Assembly (NCBI RefSeq): GCF_000720765.1
Contig: NZ_JODC01000024.1
Location: 1 to 64,000, forward strand
Reading direction: 5' to 3'
Length of the DNA stretch: 64,000 bases
Source of the DNA: Streptomyces sp. NRRL S-646
GTDB taxonomy: Bacteria; Actinomycetota; Actinomycetes; Streptomycetales; Streptomycetaceae
Program-made: the position numbers and the translations under genes
Notes under the pieces: model-generated
Seen by the model: only the letters and a program-made list of their open reading frames with translations
Database searches by the model: none
Told to the model about the DNA's origin: nothing
Shown: in pieces, positions 44,769 through 53,853 of the stretch
Numbering within the stretch: position 1 is the first letter of the stretch
Layout: every line of letters begins with the position of its first letter

Positions 44769-46892
44769 TCACACCCCCGGCGTCTGCGCCCGGCTCACGT
44801 CGTAGACCCCCGGCACATTGCGCATCGCCCGCATCAGCGCGGGCAGGTGGGCCGCGTCCGGGAGTTGGAGGGTGTACGTGTGACGGACGCGCTGCTGGGT
44901 CGGCGGTTCGACCGTCGCGGACACGATCTCGGCGCCTTCGAGGGCCATGGCCTCCGTCAGGTCCGCCAGCAGATGGGGGCGGACGAACGATTCGGCGAGC
45001 AGCGTGACCCGGCACTCGGTGGTGTCCCCCCAGCGCACATCGACCTCCGCGCGCCCCGCGCTCTTCATGCGCTCCACGGCGGCGCACTGGACGCGGTGGA
45101 CGGTTACCACACCACCCCGTACGGCGAAGCCGGTCACCTCGTCGGGCGGTACGGGCGTGCAGCAGCCGGCGAGGCGTACGGTCGCGCCGGGCTGGTCGAC
45201 CGTGATGTCGGCGGTGGTGGGACGTGAGGTCGGTCCCTCCGCGACGGGCCGGAGAACGGCCGAGGGCTCCCCGTCGGTCTCCTGCGCTGCCTCCTGCGCC
45301 TCCTCGTGCGTCGGATGGGCCGCCAGCCATCGCTGGATGGCGATTCGGGCGGCAGGCGTGTGGGCGTGCTCCAGCCACTCCCTGGAGGGCTCGGAGGCCG
45401 GGTCCTGGCCCATGAGGAGCTGGACGGTGTCGCCGTCCCGCAGGACCGTGCTCAGCGTCGCCAGGCGGCCGTTGACGCGGGCGCCGATGCACGCGTGCGC
45501 GTCCTCGCCGTACTGGGCGTACGCGGCGTCCACACACGTGGCGCCCTCGGGCAGACCGAGCGTGCCGCCGTCGGGACGGAAGACGGTGATCTCACGGTCC
45601 TGGGCGAGGTCCTCGCGGAGCGTGGACCAGAACGTGTCCGGGTCGGGCGCGGCCTCCTGCCAGTCGAGGAGGCGGGAGAGCCAGCCCGGGCGGGTGGGGT
45701 CGACGCGCTCGCCGTCGGCCGGAGCGTGCTCCTCGGGAGGCGGAGCATAGGGATTGCCGAGCGCCACGACACCGGCCTCGGCGACCTTGTGCATCTGGTG
45801 GGTGCGGATGAGGACTTCGGCGACCTGACCGTCCGCGCGCGCGACCGCGGTGTGCAGGGACTGGTAGAGGTTGAACTTGGGGACGGCGATGAAGTCCTTG
45901 AACTCCGAGACCACGGGCGTCATACAGGTGTGCAGTTCACCCAGGACGCCGTAGCAGTCCGCGTCCTCGTTCACCAGCACCAGCAGGCGGCCGAAGTCGC
46001 AGCCGCGCAGCTGGCCGCGCTTGCGTGCGACGCGGTGGACGGAGACGAAGTGCCGCGGCCGGATGACGACTTCGGCCGGGATGTCGGCGTCGCGCAGCAC
46101 GCCTCGTACCTCGTCGGCGATCTCGGCGAGCGGGTCGTCGGCGCGGGAGGCGTTGTCGACGATCAACTCCCGTGTGTGCTCGTACTCTTCGGGGTGGAGA
46201 ATCGCGAAGACCAGGTCCTCCAGCTCGGTCTTCAGCGCTTGGACGCCGAGCCGCTCGGCGAGCGGGATCAGGACGTCGCGGGTGACCTTGGCGATGCGTG
46301 CCTGTTTCTCGGGGCGCATGACGCCGAGGGTGCGCATGTTGTGCAGCCGGTCGGCGAGTTTGATCGACATCACGCGGACGTCGCTGCCGGTCGCGACGAG
46401 CATCTTGCGGAAGGTCTCGGGCTCCGCGGCGGCGCCGTAGTCGACCTTCTCCAACTTGGTGACGCCGTCGACGAGATAGCGGACCTCCGAGCCGAACTCC
46501 TCGCCCACCTGATCGAGAGTCACGTCCGTGTCCTCGACGGTGTCGTGGAGCAGAGAGGCCGTCAAGGTCGTGGTCTCCGCGCCGAGTTCGGCGAGGATCA
46601 GCGTCACCGCGAGCGGGTGCGTGATGTACGGCTCGCCGCTCTTGCGCATCTGGCCGCGGTGCGAGGACTCGGCCAGCACATAGGCGCGGCGCAGGGGTTC
46701 GAGGTCGGCGCTGGGGTAGTGGGCGCGGTGAGCGTCGACGACATGACTGATGGCGCTGGGCAGCCGGTCACGGGTGGCGGGGCCGAGCAGGGCGGCACGG
46801 CCGAGGCGGCGCAGGTCGATCCGGGCCCGCCAGCGCGCCGCCGGGCCTGTTACCGGACCTGGGGTCGCGGGATTCGTGGCCTCCGCACTCAT
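44769..46892 (-). CDS. (p)ppGpp synthetase/hydrolase of the RelA/SpoT (Rsh) family
   Basis: A 707-residue long Rsh protein that makes and/or degrades the starvation alarmone. The HD hydrolase domain is at about 50-190 (SLLHDTVEDTD, KLADRLHNMRTL). The synthetase domain at about 235-350 is marked by RKRGQLRGCDFGRLLVLV but is divergent from canonical RelA (no clear RFKD/EXDD pattern). TGS is at about 430-490 (ITVFRPDGGTLGLPEGATCVD) and ACT is C-terminal. The divergent synthetase suggests mainly hydrolase activity; this is an inference. Streptomyces usually carries relA elsewhere as well. ATG 46892 follows GGAGGTG. Confidence 0.85.
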   Translation of the reverse strand: MSAEATNPATPGPVTGPAARWRARIDLRRLGRAALLGPATRDRLPSAISHVVDAHRAHYPSADLEPLRRAYVLAESSHRGQMRKSGEPYITHPLAVTLILAELGAETTTLTASLLHDTVEDTDVTLDQVGEEFGSEVRYLVDGVTKLEKVDYGAAAEPETFRKMLVATGSDVRVMSIKLADRLHNMRTLGVMRPEKQARIAKVTRDVLIPLAERLGVQALKTELEDLVFAILHPEEYEHTRELIVDNASRADDPLAEIADEVRGVLRDADIPAEVVIRPRHFVSVHRVARKRGQLRGCDFGRLLVLVNEDADCYGVLGELHTCMTPVVSEFKDFIAVPKFNLYQSLHTAVARADGQVAEVLIRTHQMHKVAEAGVVALGNPYAPPPEEHAPADGERVDPTRPGWLSRLLDWQEAAPDPDTFWSTLREDLAQDREITVFRPDGGTLGLPEGATCVDAAYAQYGEDAHACIGARVNGRLATLSTVLRDGDTVQLLMGQDPASEPSREWLEHAHTPAARIAIQRWLAAHPTHEEAQEAAQETDGEPSAVLRPVAEGPTSRPTTADITVDQPGATVRLAGCCTPVPPDEVTGFAVRGGVVTVHRVQCAAVERMKSAGRAEVDVRWGDTTECRVTLLAESFVRPHLLADLTEAMALEGAEIVSATVEPPTQQRVRHTYTLQLPDAAHLPALMRAMRNVPGVYDVSRAQTPGV

Positions 46893-47190
46893 GGGCACCT
46901 CCGACTGCGTGGACCGGCGGACGGGGTGCCCCATGGCGGACACGGCTCAGGGGATGGCATCGGTCCCCCGTCCGGGCCGGTGCTTGATGCTACCGAGCCC
47001 ATCACGTGCGGCTGACCGCCTCTCGCCGAGCGTGAAACGGATCACCCATTCGAGCGAAGGTCTGTAGGTTTACGATTTCGCGCCACCCGACAGGCAGCCG
47101 CCCGTGATTTCGAACGCACGGTCGTCGCCCCGGAGATGCTCCTGTGCACTGCTCGGTACACAGGCCTCGGATCCCAAGTCGCCGTCCTGT

Positions 47191-48084
47191 TCAGCGAACG
47201 AAAGATTCCAGCCACTCGGATGCGATCTCGCCCTCGGCGACGATCACTGCGGGACCGGTCATCTCGATCTCGCCGTCGGGCTGTTCGGTGATGACCAGGG
47301 TCCCGCCGGGGACGTCGACGGTGTACGTAGCCGGGCTTCCGGTGACGGCCGGGTCGGCGCCGTCCCGGCGGGCGGCGGCCACGGCGACGGCGCACGCGCC
47401 CGTGCCGCACGAGCGGGTCTCGCCGGCGCCGCGCTCGTGCACGCGCAGCGCGACGTGCCGGGGGCCGCGGTCGACCACGAACTCCACGTTCACGCCGTCC
47501 GGGTATGCGGAGGCCGGGCTGAACGGCGGCGGTGAGTACAGGTTGCCGGCGTGTGCGAGGTCGTCGACGAACGCGACCGCGTGCGGGTTGCCCATGTTCA
47601 CGTTCCGCGCGGGCCAGCTGCGCTCGCCGACGGTCACCGTGACGTCCCCTTCGGGGAGGCGCGCCCTGCCCATGCCGACGGTGATGTCTCCCGCGGCGGA
47701 GCCGCTGTCGGATGCAGCCTTGGCGATGTGAACGCTCTTCACGCCCCCGCGTGTGGCCACCGCGAGGTCGCCCTCGGCGACGTACCCGGCGCGCTGGAGG
47801 TAGCGCGCGAACACCCGCACGCCGTTGCCGCACATCTCCGCGATCGAGCCGTCGCCGTTGCGGTAGTCCATGAACCACTCGGCCTCGGCCGCCATGTGCT
47901 GAGCCTCGGGGTGCGCGGCGGACCGCACCACATGCAGCAGACCGTCACCGCCGATGCCCGCGCGGCGGTCGCACAGTGCGGCGACGGCGGTCGGGGGGAG
48001 GTCGATGGAATTCTCGGGGTCCGGCACGATCACGAAGTCGTTCTCCGTGCCGTGGCCCTTGAGGAAGGCGATCCGCGTGCTCAT
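47191..48084 (-). CDS. dapF: diaminopimelate epimerase
   Basis: A 297-residue cofactor-free epimerase converting LL- to meso-diaminopimelate for lysine and peptidoglycan. The two catalytic cysteines are C85 (EMCGNGVR) and C226 (RSCGTGACA), each in its canonical Gly-rich loop, and the enzyme has the usual two-lobed length. ATG 48084 directly follows GAGGA. It is adjacent to rsh and to a small membrane protein in the same direction. Streptomyces uses LL-DAP in its wall, so the epimerase mainly feeds lysine. Confidence 0.96.
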   Translation of the reverse strand: MSTRIAFLKGHGTENDFVIVPDPENSIDLPPTAVAALCDRRAGIGGDGLLHVVRSAAHPEAQHMAAEAEWFMDYRNGDGSIAEMCGNGVRVFARYLQRAGYVAEGDLAVATRGGVKSVHIAKAASDSGSAAGDITVGMGRARLPEGDVTVTVGERSWPARNVNMGNPHAVAFVDDLAHAGNLYSPPPFSPASAYPDGVNVEFVVDRGPRHVALRVHERGAGETRSCGTGACAVAVAAARRDGADPAVTGSPATYTVDVPGGTLVITEQPDGEIEMTGPAVIVAEGEIASEWLESFVR

Positions 48085-48218
48085 TCCTCGATCGTACGGG
48101 AGCGCCCCGCCGGGAGAGCCGGGACGGGGTCGCGGGTATGTGCGGGTCCGTTGTAGCTGGTCACGCCCACGCGGCGGAGCTGCATATCGTCACAGCCCTG
48201 CGCCCCCATAGGGGCGCT

Positions 48219-48722
48219 TCAGCGGAGCCTTGCTACGCGCCACACGGCGAGCACTACAACCGCCGCGACCACCACGACGTACGCCAGCACGACCCGCCAG
48301 TCCGGTCGACGGCCGGAACCCCGCTGTGGGAGCCCAGGACCCGTGTAACCCACCCGGCGGGCGGCCATCATGCCCCAGCCGGCCGCGCAGGAGCAGATCA
48401 GCAGGCCCAGCATGGCGATCACGGCGCCACTGTCGCCGAAGTCGAAGGCGAGCGGGAAGGCGAACATCAGGGAGCCGACCGCGGCCAGGGCGACGATCGG
48501 GGCGAGCTGCCAGATACGGAGGCGGCGCTGCGGGCGCAGCTCGACCTCGACCTCGGGGCCACCGGCGAACATCTCGTCCGGCTCGGGGCCGTCGTCGGTC
48601 ACTCCGCCCTGGATCTCGTCGGGCCCGTCGGGGCTCAGACGGTTCTCGTCCTGCTCCGGATCACCGCTCTCGACGGTGAGGGGCTCGATGCCTTGTGCGG
48701 TGTCGCGAGGGCCGGCCTCCAT
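48219..48722 (-). CDS. small integral membrane protein, unknown function
   Basis: A 167-residue protein with a cytoplasmic acidic N-terminus (about 1-70, rich in Asp, Glu, Pro) and three hydrophobic segments: APIVALAAVGSLMFAFPLAF, VIAMLGLLICSCAAGWGMMAA and VLAYVVVVAAVVVLAVW. ATG 48722 has GGGAGGG upstream at a slightly long spacing; GTG 48728 or TTG 48740 are alternatives. It lies between miaA and dapF, conserved in that position in Streptomyces as I recall. No functional motif. Confidence 0.75.
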   Translation of the reverse strand: MEAGPRDTAQGIEPLTVESGDPEQDENRLSPDGPDEIQGGVTDDGPEPDEMFAGGPEVEVELRPQRRLRIWQLAPIVALAAVGSLMFAFPLAFDFGDSGAVIAMLGLLICSCAAGWGMMAARRVGYTGPGLPQRGSGRRPDWRVVLAYVVVVAAVVVLAVWRVARLR

Positions 48723-48830
48723 CGCCACGCGCCCTCCCAACTAGGACTCCACTTGGTCGATCGAAGCTCGATGATGGCACGGCGCCGGAGGCCCGAACGG
48801 CGGCCGGAGCGTCCCGATGCCATGACGTGA

Positions 48831-49769
48831 TCAGGCTGTAACCGGTCGTTCGACCAACGCCAGTGCGCGCTGCGGAAGTTCTGTGAGATCCGCCGCAGCC
48901 CCGCTCAGCCAGTGCACCCGCGGGTCCCGCCGGAACCAGGAATCCTGACGGCGCGCGAAGCGCTTGGTGGCGCGCACGGTCTCGGCCCGCGCCTCCGCGT
49001 CGGTGCACTCTCCGGCCAGCGCCGCGAGCACCTGCTGGTAGCCGAGCGCGCGGGCTGCTGTACGCCCCTCGCGCAGGCCCTGCGCCTCCAGCGCACGCAC
49101 CTCGTCCACGAGCCCGGCGTCCCACATCCGGTCCACCCGGCGGGCGATGCGCTCGTCGAGTTCGGGGCGGGCCACGTCGACGCCGATCTGGACGGTGTCG
49201 TAGACCGAGTCGTGGCCGGGCAGGTTGGCGGTGAAGGGCTGACCGGTGATCTCGATCACTTCGAGCGCCCGGACGATACGGCGGCCGTTGCTGGGCAGGA
49301 TCGCATGCGCCGCCTCGGGGTCCGCGGCGGCAAGTCTGGCGTGCAGCGCGCCGGAGCCGCGCAGCGCGAGCTCCTCCTCGAGCCGGGCCCTGACCTCGGG
49401 GTCGGTGCCGGGGAACTCCAGGTTGTCGACGGCTCCGCGGACGTACAGGCCGGAGCCGCCGACCAGGATCGGCCAGCGACCTTCCTCGAGCAGGCCGTCG
49501 ATCTTGGCGCGGGCCAGCTTCTGGTACTCGGCGACGGACGCCGTGACCGTCACGTCCCAGATGTCGAGGAGGTGGTGCGGAATGCCGCCGCGTTCCTCGG
49601 GCGTCAGTTTGGCGGTGCCGATGTCCATCCCCCGGTAGAGCTGCATGGAGTCGGCGTTGACGACCTCGCCTCCGAGCTGCCGGGCGAGAAAGACGCCCAG
49701 ATCGGACTTTCCGGCCGCGGTCGGTCCGACGACGGCGATGACTCGGGGGGCGGGGGGTGCGCTGCTCAC
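48831..49769 (-). CDS. miaA: tRNA dimethylallyltransferase
   Basis: A 312-residue enzyme that transfers the isopentenyl group to A37 of tRNAs reading UNN codons. The P-loop GPTAAGKSD is near residue 15; NADSMQLYRGMDIGTAK holds the catalytic Asp and substrate-binding loop; VGGSGLYVRG and the tRNA-binding region RRVDRMWDAGLVDEVRAL follow. GTG 49769 is at the family's normal N-terminus; the longer open frame upstream is low-quality. In Streptomyces miaA matters for bldA tRNA-Leu function. Its product is the substrate of MiaB encoded nearby. Confidence 0.95.
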   Translation of the reverse strand: MSSAPPAPRVIAVVGPTAAGKSDLGVFLARQLGGEVVNADSMQLYRGMDIGTAKLTPEERGGIPHHLLDIWDVTVTASVAEYQKLARAKIDGLLEEGRWPILVGGSGLYVRGAVDNLEFPGTDPEVRARLEEELALRGSGALHARLAAADPEAAHAILPSNGRRIVRALEVIEITGQPFTANLPGHDSVYDTVQIGVDVARPELDERIARRVDRMWDAGLVDEVRALEAQGLREGRTAARALGYQQVLAALAGECTDAEARAETVRATKRFARRQDSWFRRDPRVHWLSGAAADLTELPQRALALVERPVTA

Positions 49770-49951
49770 TGCACCAGTCTCGCAAACCCCGCGTGCACTC
49801 CTCGAACGAGTTACGTGACGGCACGGGTGCCGGGTCGTTGCCCGTTGCGAGGTTCTCGCCGCCGGTTTCGGGGGGCGGCGACCCGGGCGGCGCAAACGGA
49901 CGCACCGGACGACGCGGGATTTCGCCCGCACGAGTAACGTAAGGAGTGGAT

Positions 49952-50221
49952 ATGGGCGTTTTCGCACGACTTCTCCGGAGGTCGAAGGCTACGGAGGAGG
50001 CGTCAACCGCCGAGGCTCAGGCAGACACACCGACGGCCGAGCCCGCGGCGGAGGAGGCGGCAGAGGCGAAGGGGTCGGCCGAGGCCGAGGAGCTGACCGA
50101 GGGCGAGCCGGAGACGACGGAGGCCGCCGAGTCCGCCTCCGCCGAGGGCGTCGAGATCCCCAAGCAGCAGTCCGCCGAGGAGGCGGCCGACAGGGACGCC
50201 GGCGAGGACGCCCGCACGTAA
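49952..50221 (+). CDS. small Ala/Glu-rich acidic protein
   Basis: An 89-residue protein: MGVFARLLRRSK gives a short basic, amphipathic N-terminus, and the rest is strongly acidic and alanine-rich, likely disordered. ATG 49952 follows AAGGAG. It lies 61 bp before the antitoxin-like gene on the same strand and is probably cotranscribed. Such proteins are sometimes labelled 'gliding motility protein' in Streptomyces on composition alone; I give no function. The basic start could touch the membrane. Confidence 0.7.
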   Translation: MGVFARLLRRSKATEEASTAEAQADTPTAEPAAEEAAEAKGSAEAEELTEGEPETTEAAESASAEGVEIPKQQSAEEAADRDAGEDART

Positions 50222-50282
50222 CCGCCCTGGCGCGAGTGGGCCGACGGGGCGTGCCGAGTCCGGGAACAACGGAAGGTGGACC

Positions 50283-50552
50283 ATGGGTCTCCTGAACAAC
50301 CTCAAGGCCAAGCTCAACCCGGCCAAGGACAAGGTCTCCGGCCTCGCGCAGCAGCACGGGGACAAGATCACGCACGGTCTCGACAGGGCCGCGAAGGTCG
50401 TCGACGAGAAGACCAAGGGCAAGTACAGCGACAAGATCCACACCGGGACCGGCAAGGCCAAGGGCGCCATGGACCGACTCGCGCACAAGGACGGCACGGG
50501 GGCAGGCGGTGGCACGACCGCACCGCCGGACTCCACGCCGCCTGCTTCCTGA
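50283..50552 (+). CDS. MT0933/Rv0909-type antitoxin-like protein
   Basis: An 89-residue protein whose first 60 residues (LNNLKAKLNPAKDKVSGLAQQHGDKI, THGLDRAAKVVDEKTKGKYSDKI) match the MT0933-like antitoxin family: a helical, Lys/Asp-rich repeat with no HTH. A Gly/Thr-rich tail follows. ATG 50283 has AAGGTGG. Despite the family name, no toxin gene is adjacent, so a toxin-antitoxin role here is doubtful; it may act in stress or wall physiology. Confidence 0.8.
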   Translation: MGLLNNLKAKLNPAKDKVSGLAQQHGDKITHGLDRAAKVVDEKTKGKYSDKIHTGTGKAKGAMDRLAHKDGTGAGGGTTAPPDSTPPAS

Positions 50553-50569
50553 ACGGCACGGCACATCGA

Positions 50570-50605
50570 CGGACGGCCGCGGGGCCCTGGGCTCCCGGCC
50601 GTCCG
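50570..50605. terminator. hairpin between convergent genes
   Basis: CGGACGGCC (50570-50578) pairs with GGCCGTCCG (50597-50605); an 18-nt GC-rich loop may extend the stem. It sits between the antitoxin-like and dioxygenase-like genes. Confidence 0.65.
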
Positions 50606-50621
50606 CCGTTTGCCCCCGCCG

Positions 50622-51359
50622 CTACGACCAGGTCGCGACCATGTAGCCCACACCGTACGGCGCGTCCTCGTACAGCAGCGCGCCTGCGAGGTCCGAGCCC
50701 TCGGCCGCGCCCGCGAGGACCTGCCACGGAGCTCGGCCCGATGCCTTCAGCTCGGACGCCAGCTCGGTGTCCAGCGCTTTGAGGGCCGCCACGTCCGCCG
50801 CTCCCAGCGCACGCGCGACCGCCGCGTCGAAGGGCGCCGCGCGCTCGTCGAGGTAACCGGGGGCCTTGAGCGTGCGGCAGGCGCTGGCGTCGCCCATGAC
50901 CAGCAGCGCCACCCGCTCGGCCCCGGCGGCGATTTCCCTTCCGACTTCAATACACCGCTCGGCAGCCAGAGGTTCCCCCACACCGAGTCCCTCGATCGGG
51001 GCGTCGGACCAACCGGTGCGCTGCAGCAGCCACGCGGCCACCGCCAGCGAGGGCGGAAGCGACCGCTCCGAGGCCGCCGGGACCGGGTCTTCGGCCTCGG
51101 CGTGCTTGGGCCTGCCGAGCCGTACGTCCACGTCGACGCCGAAGCCGCGGAAGGAGCCCCGCGTGCCCTCCGGATACGGGCCTCGGCCGCTCTCGTCTGC
51201 CGGACCGACGACGACGAGCCGGTCGGGCCGGGCGGCCGCGAGCACACCGAGCGCGTCCGTGCACGCGGCACGCGCGACGTCCATCTCGGCGGCGGCACCC
51301 GCAGCGACCTCGGGCACGAGCAGCGGCGGGCACGGGCAGAGTGCGGCGACGACAAGCAT
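50622..51359 (-). CDS. class III extradiol dioxygenase-like protein
   Basis: A 245-residue protein with the LigB-like fold opening (MLVVAALCPCPPLLVPEVA) and the segment PDRLVVVGPADESGRGPYP. In true LigB enzymes iron is held by two His and a Glu near the start. Here the CPCPPLL position and the missing downstream His suggest an incomplete metal site, so catalysis is uncertain. Conserved beside miaB in Streptomyces as I recall, without known function. ATG 51359. Confidence 0.75.
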   Translation of the reverse strand: MLVVAALCPCPPLLVPEVAAGAAAEMDVARAACTDALGVLAAARPDRLVVVGPADESGRGPYPEGTRGSFRGFGVDVDVRLGRPKHAEAEDPVPAASERSLPPSLAVAAWLLQRTGWSDAPIEGLGVGEPLAAERCIEVGREIAAGAERVALLVMGDASACRTLKAPGYLDERAAPFDAAVARALGAADVAALKALDTELASELKASGRAPWQVLAGAAEGSDLAGALLYEDAPYGVGYMVATWS

Positions 51360-51413
51360 GATCGGCAGGGTAACCCCGGCGCCTGGCGGCTGACACCGCG
51401 CCGGGCGGACCGG

Positions 51414-52931
51414 TCAGTCGCAGCCGCAGCCGCTCCCCGTCGCGACCGGCAGCGGCTCGGGCACGCCGATCTTCGGCAGGCCCAGCAGCACGCCCGCCGG
51501 CTTCGCCGCCTCGGCCGCGTTGCGCTTCTCCCAGGCGTCCCCCGCGCGCGTGCGGCGCACGTCGAGGACGGCGCCCTCGGCGAGCAGGTGGTGCGGGGCG
51601 GCGTACGTTATCTCGACCGTGACCACGTCGCCGGGTCGCACCTCCTGCTCGGGCTTGGTGAAGTGGACCAGGCGGTTGTCGGGGGCGCGGCCGGAGAGGC
51701 GGTGGGTGGCGCCGTCCTTGCGGCCCTCGCCTTCGGCGACCATCAGCTCCAGGGTGCGGCCGACCTGCTTCTTGTTCTCCTCCCAGGAGATCTCCTCCTG
51801 GAGGGCGACGAGACGCTCGTAACGCGCCTGGACGACCTCCTTCGGGATCTGGTTCTCCATGGTCGCGGCCGGGGTGCCGGGGCGCTTGGAGTACTGGAAG
51901 GTGAAGGCCTGTGCAAACCGCGCCTCACGGACCACATGCAGGGTCTGCTCGAAGTCCTCCTCGGTCTCGCCGGGGAAGCCCACGATGATGTCGGTGGTGA
52001 TCGCGGCGTGCGGGATGGCAGCCCGCACCTTCTCGATGATCCCGAGGTAGCGCTCCTGCCGGTACGAGCGGCGCATCGCCTTAAGGACCGTGTCCGAGCC
52101 GGACTGCAGCGGCATGTGCAGCTGCGGCATCACGTTCGGGGTCTCCGCCATCGCCGCGATCACGTCGTCGGTGAAGTCGCGCGGGTGCGGGGAGGTGAAG
52201 CGGACGCGCTCCAGGCCCTCGACCTTTCCGCAGGCGCGCAGCAGCTTGCTGAAGGCCTCGCGGTCGCCGATGTCGGAGCCGTACGCGTTGACGTTCTGTC
52301 CGAGCAGGGTGATCTCGGAGACGCCCTCGGCGACCAGGGCCTCGATCTCGGCGAGGATGTCGCCGGTACGGCGGTCCTTCTCCTTGCCGCGCAGGGCCGG
52401 GACGATGCAGAAGGTGCAGGTGTTGTTGCAGCCGACGGAGATCGACACCCACGCCGCGTACGCGCTCTCGCGGCGCGTCGGCAGGGTCGAGGGGAACGCC
52501 TCCAGGGACTCGGCGATCTCGACCTGGGCCTCTTCCTGCACGCGCGCGCGTTCCAGCAGAACCGGCAGCTTGCCGATGTTGTGCGTGCCGAAGACGACGT
52601 CCACCCAGGGCGCCTTCTTCACGATGGTGTCCTGGTCCTTCTGCGCGAGACAGCCGCCGACCGCGATCTGCATCCCGGGCCGCGAGGCCTTCTTCGGCGC
52701 GAGGCGGCCGAGGTTGCCGTACAGCCGGTTGTCGGCGTTCTCGCGGACGGCGCAGGTGTTGAAGACGACGACGTCGGCGTCGCCGTCGGAGCCCTCGGGC
52801 GCACGCACGTACCCGGCCTCTTCGAGCAGCCCGGACAATCGCTCGGAATCGTGGACGTTCATCTGGCACCCATAGGTGCGGACTTCGTAGGTCTTCACGC
52901 CCACTGCCTGGCTCCGGTCGATGCTGCTCAT
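51414..52931 (-). CDS. miaB: tRNA-2-methylthio-N6-dimethylallyladenosine synthase
   Basis: A 505-residue radical-SAM methylthiotransferase that completes ms2i6A37 on tRNAs prepared by MiaA. UPF0004 domain: [24 protein letters not shown] and [10 protein letters not shown] supply the auxiliary-cluster cysteines. The radical-SAM triad is in [10 protein letters not shown], followed by TRAM near 395-460. The C-terminus ends GSGCGCD. ATG 52931. Downstream it is followed by the dioxygenase-like gene, 54 bp apart, likely one operon. Confidence 0.96.
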   Translation of the reverse strand: MSSIDRSQAVGVKTYEVRTYGCQMNVHDSERLSGLLEEAGYVRAPEGSDGDADVVVFNTCAVRENADNRLYGNLGRLAPKKASRPGMQIAVGGCLAQKDQDTIVKKAPWVDVVFGTHNIGKLPVLLERARVQEEAQVEIAESLEAFPSTLPTRRESAYAAWVSISVGCNNTCTFCIVPALRGKEKDRRTGDILAEIEALVAEGVSEITLLGQNVNAYGSDIGDREAFSKLLRACGKVEGLERVRFTSPHPRDFTDDVIAAMAETPNVMPQLHMPLQSGSDTVLKAMRRSYRQERYLGIIEKVRAAIPHAAITTDIIVGFPGETEEDFEQTLHVVREARFAQAFTFQYSKRPGTPAATMENQIPKEVVQARYERLVALQEEISWEENKKQVGRTLELMVAEGEGRKDGATHRLSGRAPDNRLVHFTKPEQEVRPGDVVTVEITYAAPHHLLAEGAVLDVRRTRAGDAWEKRNAAEAAKPAGVLLGLPKIGVPEPLPVATGSGCGCD

Positions 52932-52989
52932 GTGACAAGGGTAGGCGGTGCCGGAAGTGTCTCCGGTCGCCCTGTGGACAACCGGGGGC

Positions 52990-53289
52990 TCAGGGCTCGA
53001 TCAGCCCCGCGCGGATCGCATAGGGGGTGAGTTCCAGGCGGTCGCGCATGCCCAGTTCGTGCAGCAGGTTCGCGCCGTGGCGCTCGACCGTCTTCGCGCT
53101 GATGAAGAGCAGTTCGCCGATCTCCTTCGAGGAGTGGCCCTCGGCGACCGGTTTGAGGATCTCCTCCTCGCGCTCGGTGGCCGGCCCCGGGCAGGCCGTC
53201 GCCCCGGTGCGAAGACCCATCGCCCGGTGGACGCATACGAACCCTGCCGAGGGGCCACGCCCCAGAACTACCCCCGGCCGCGCACCCAC
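52990..53289 (-). pseudogene. LuxR-type response regulator, C-terminal HTH remnant
   Basis: The last 60 or so codons encode EREEEILKPVAEGHSSKEIG, then FISAKTVERHGANLLHELGM and [16 protein letters not shown], a near-complete NarL HTH with a normal C-terminus. No receiver domain precedes it; the upstream frame (MGARPGVVLGRGPSAG) is not coding-like. In S. coelicolor, as I recall, a two-component pair lies beside miaB, so this is probably what remains after deletion of that pair. Confidence 0.7.
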
Positions 53290-53337
53290 CGACCGCCAAA
53301 CGCCCGGCAGGCCCGTAGGCAGCCCTGTCGCAAGACC

Positions 53338-53742
53338 TCACAGACCGTCGGGCGCCCACCCCTGCCGGCGCAGCACAGCGGACACGTCCGGGGCCTCGTA
53401 GTGGTCGCCCTTGAGGACCTTGCCGTCGGCGCGGCGGGCGACCAGGCCGTCGGGGCCCAGCTTGGTCATGTTGGAGCGGTGGATCTCGGCGATCACCGCG
53501 TCGAGGTCGATGCCGTGGACGAGGGCAGTGCCGTAGGCCACGTAGACGACGTCGGCCAGTTCGTGGGCGAGCCTGTCGAGCGGGCCGGTGACCGAGACCT
53601 CGGCGACCTCCGCGGCCTCCTCCGCGAGCAGTTCTCCGCGATGGGCGGCCAGCGAGGGCGGCACCTCGGTGGGCGTACTGCGGGCGTCGAGCCCGACGGC
53701 GAGGTGGAATTGGCGAACCAGGTCGGCGGGCGATGAGCTCAT
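53338..53742 (-). CDS. MazG-like nucleotide pyrophosphohydrolase
   Basis: A 134-residue all-helical NTP pyrophosphatase of the MazG-like superfamily. The metal motif ExxE-12-28-ExxD is seen as GELLAEEAAEVAEV (E-rich helix) followed by LAHELADVVYVAYGTA. HRSNMTKLGPDG and VLKGDHYEAPDV close the domain. ATG 53742. Such enzymes cleanse non-canonical nucleotides. It lies between the LuxR remnant and the TAXI gene, alone. Confidence 0.88.
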   Translation of the reverse strand: MSSSPADLVRQFHLAVGLDARSTPTEVPPSLAAHRGELLAEEAAEVAEVSVTGPLDRLAHELADVVYVAYGTALVHGIDLDAVIAEIHRSNMTKLGPDGLVARRADGKVLKGDHYEAPDVSAVLRRQGWAPDGL

Positions 53743-53853
53743 ACCGCGACTGTATCGACCGCCACTGACAACGCCCGGTCGTGATCCCGTTGTGACCCCT
53801 GCCTGGTCAGCAGCCCTGGTCAGCACCGCGTTCCGGCTGGCAGGATCCCTCGC

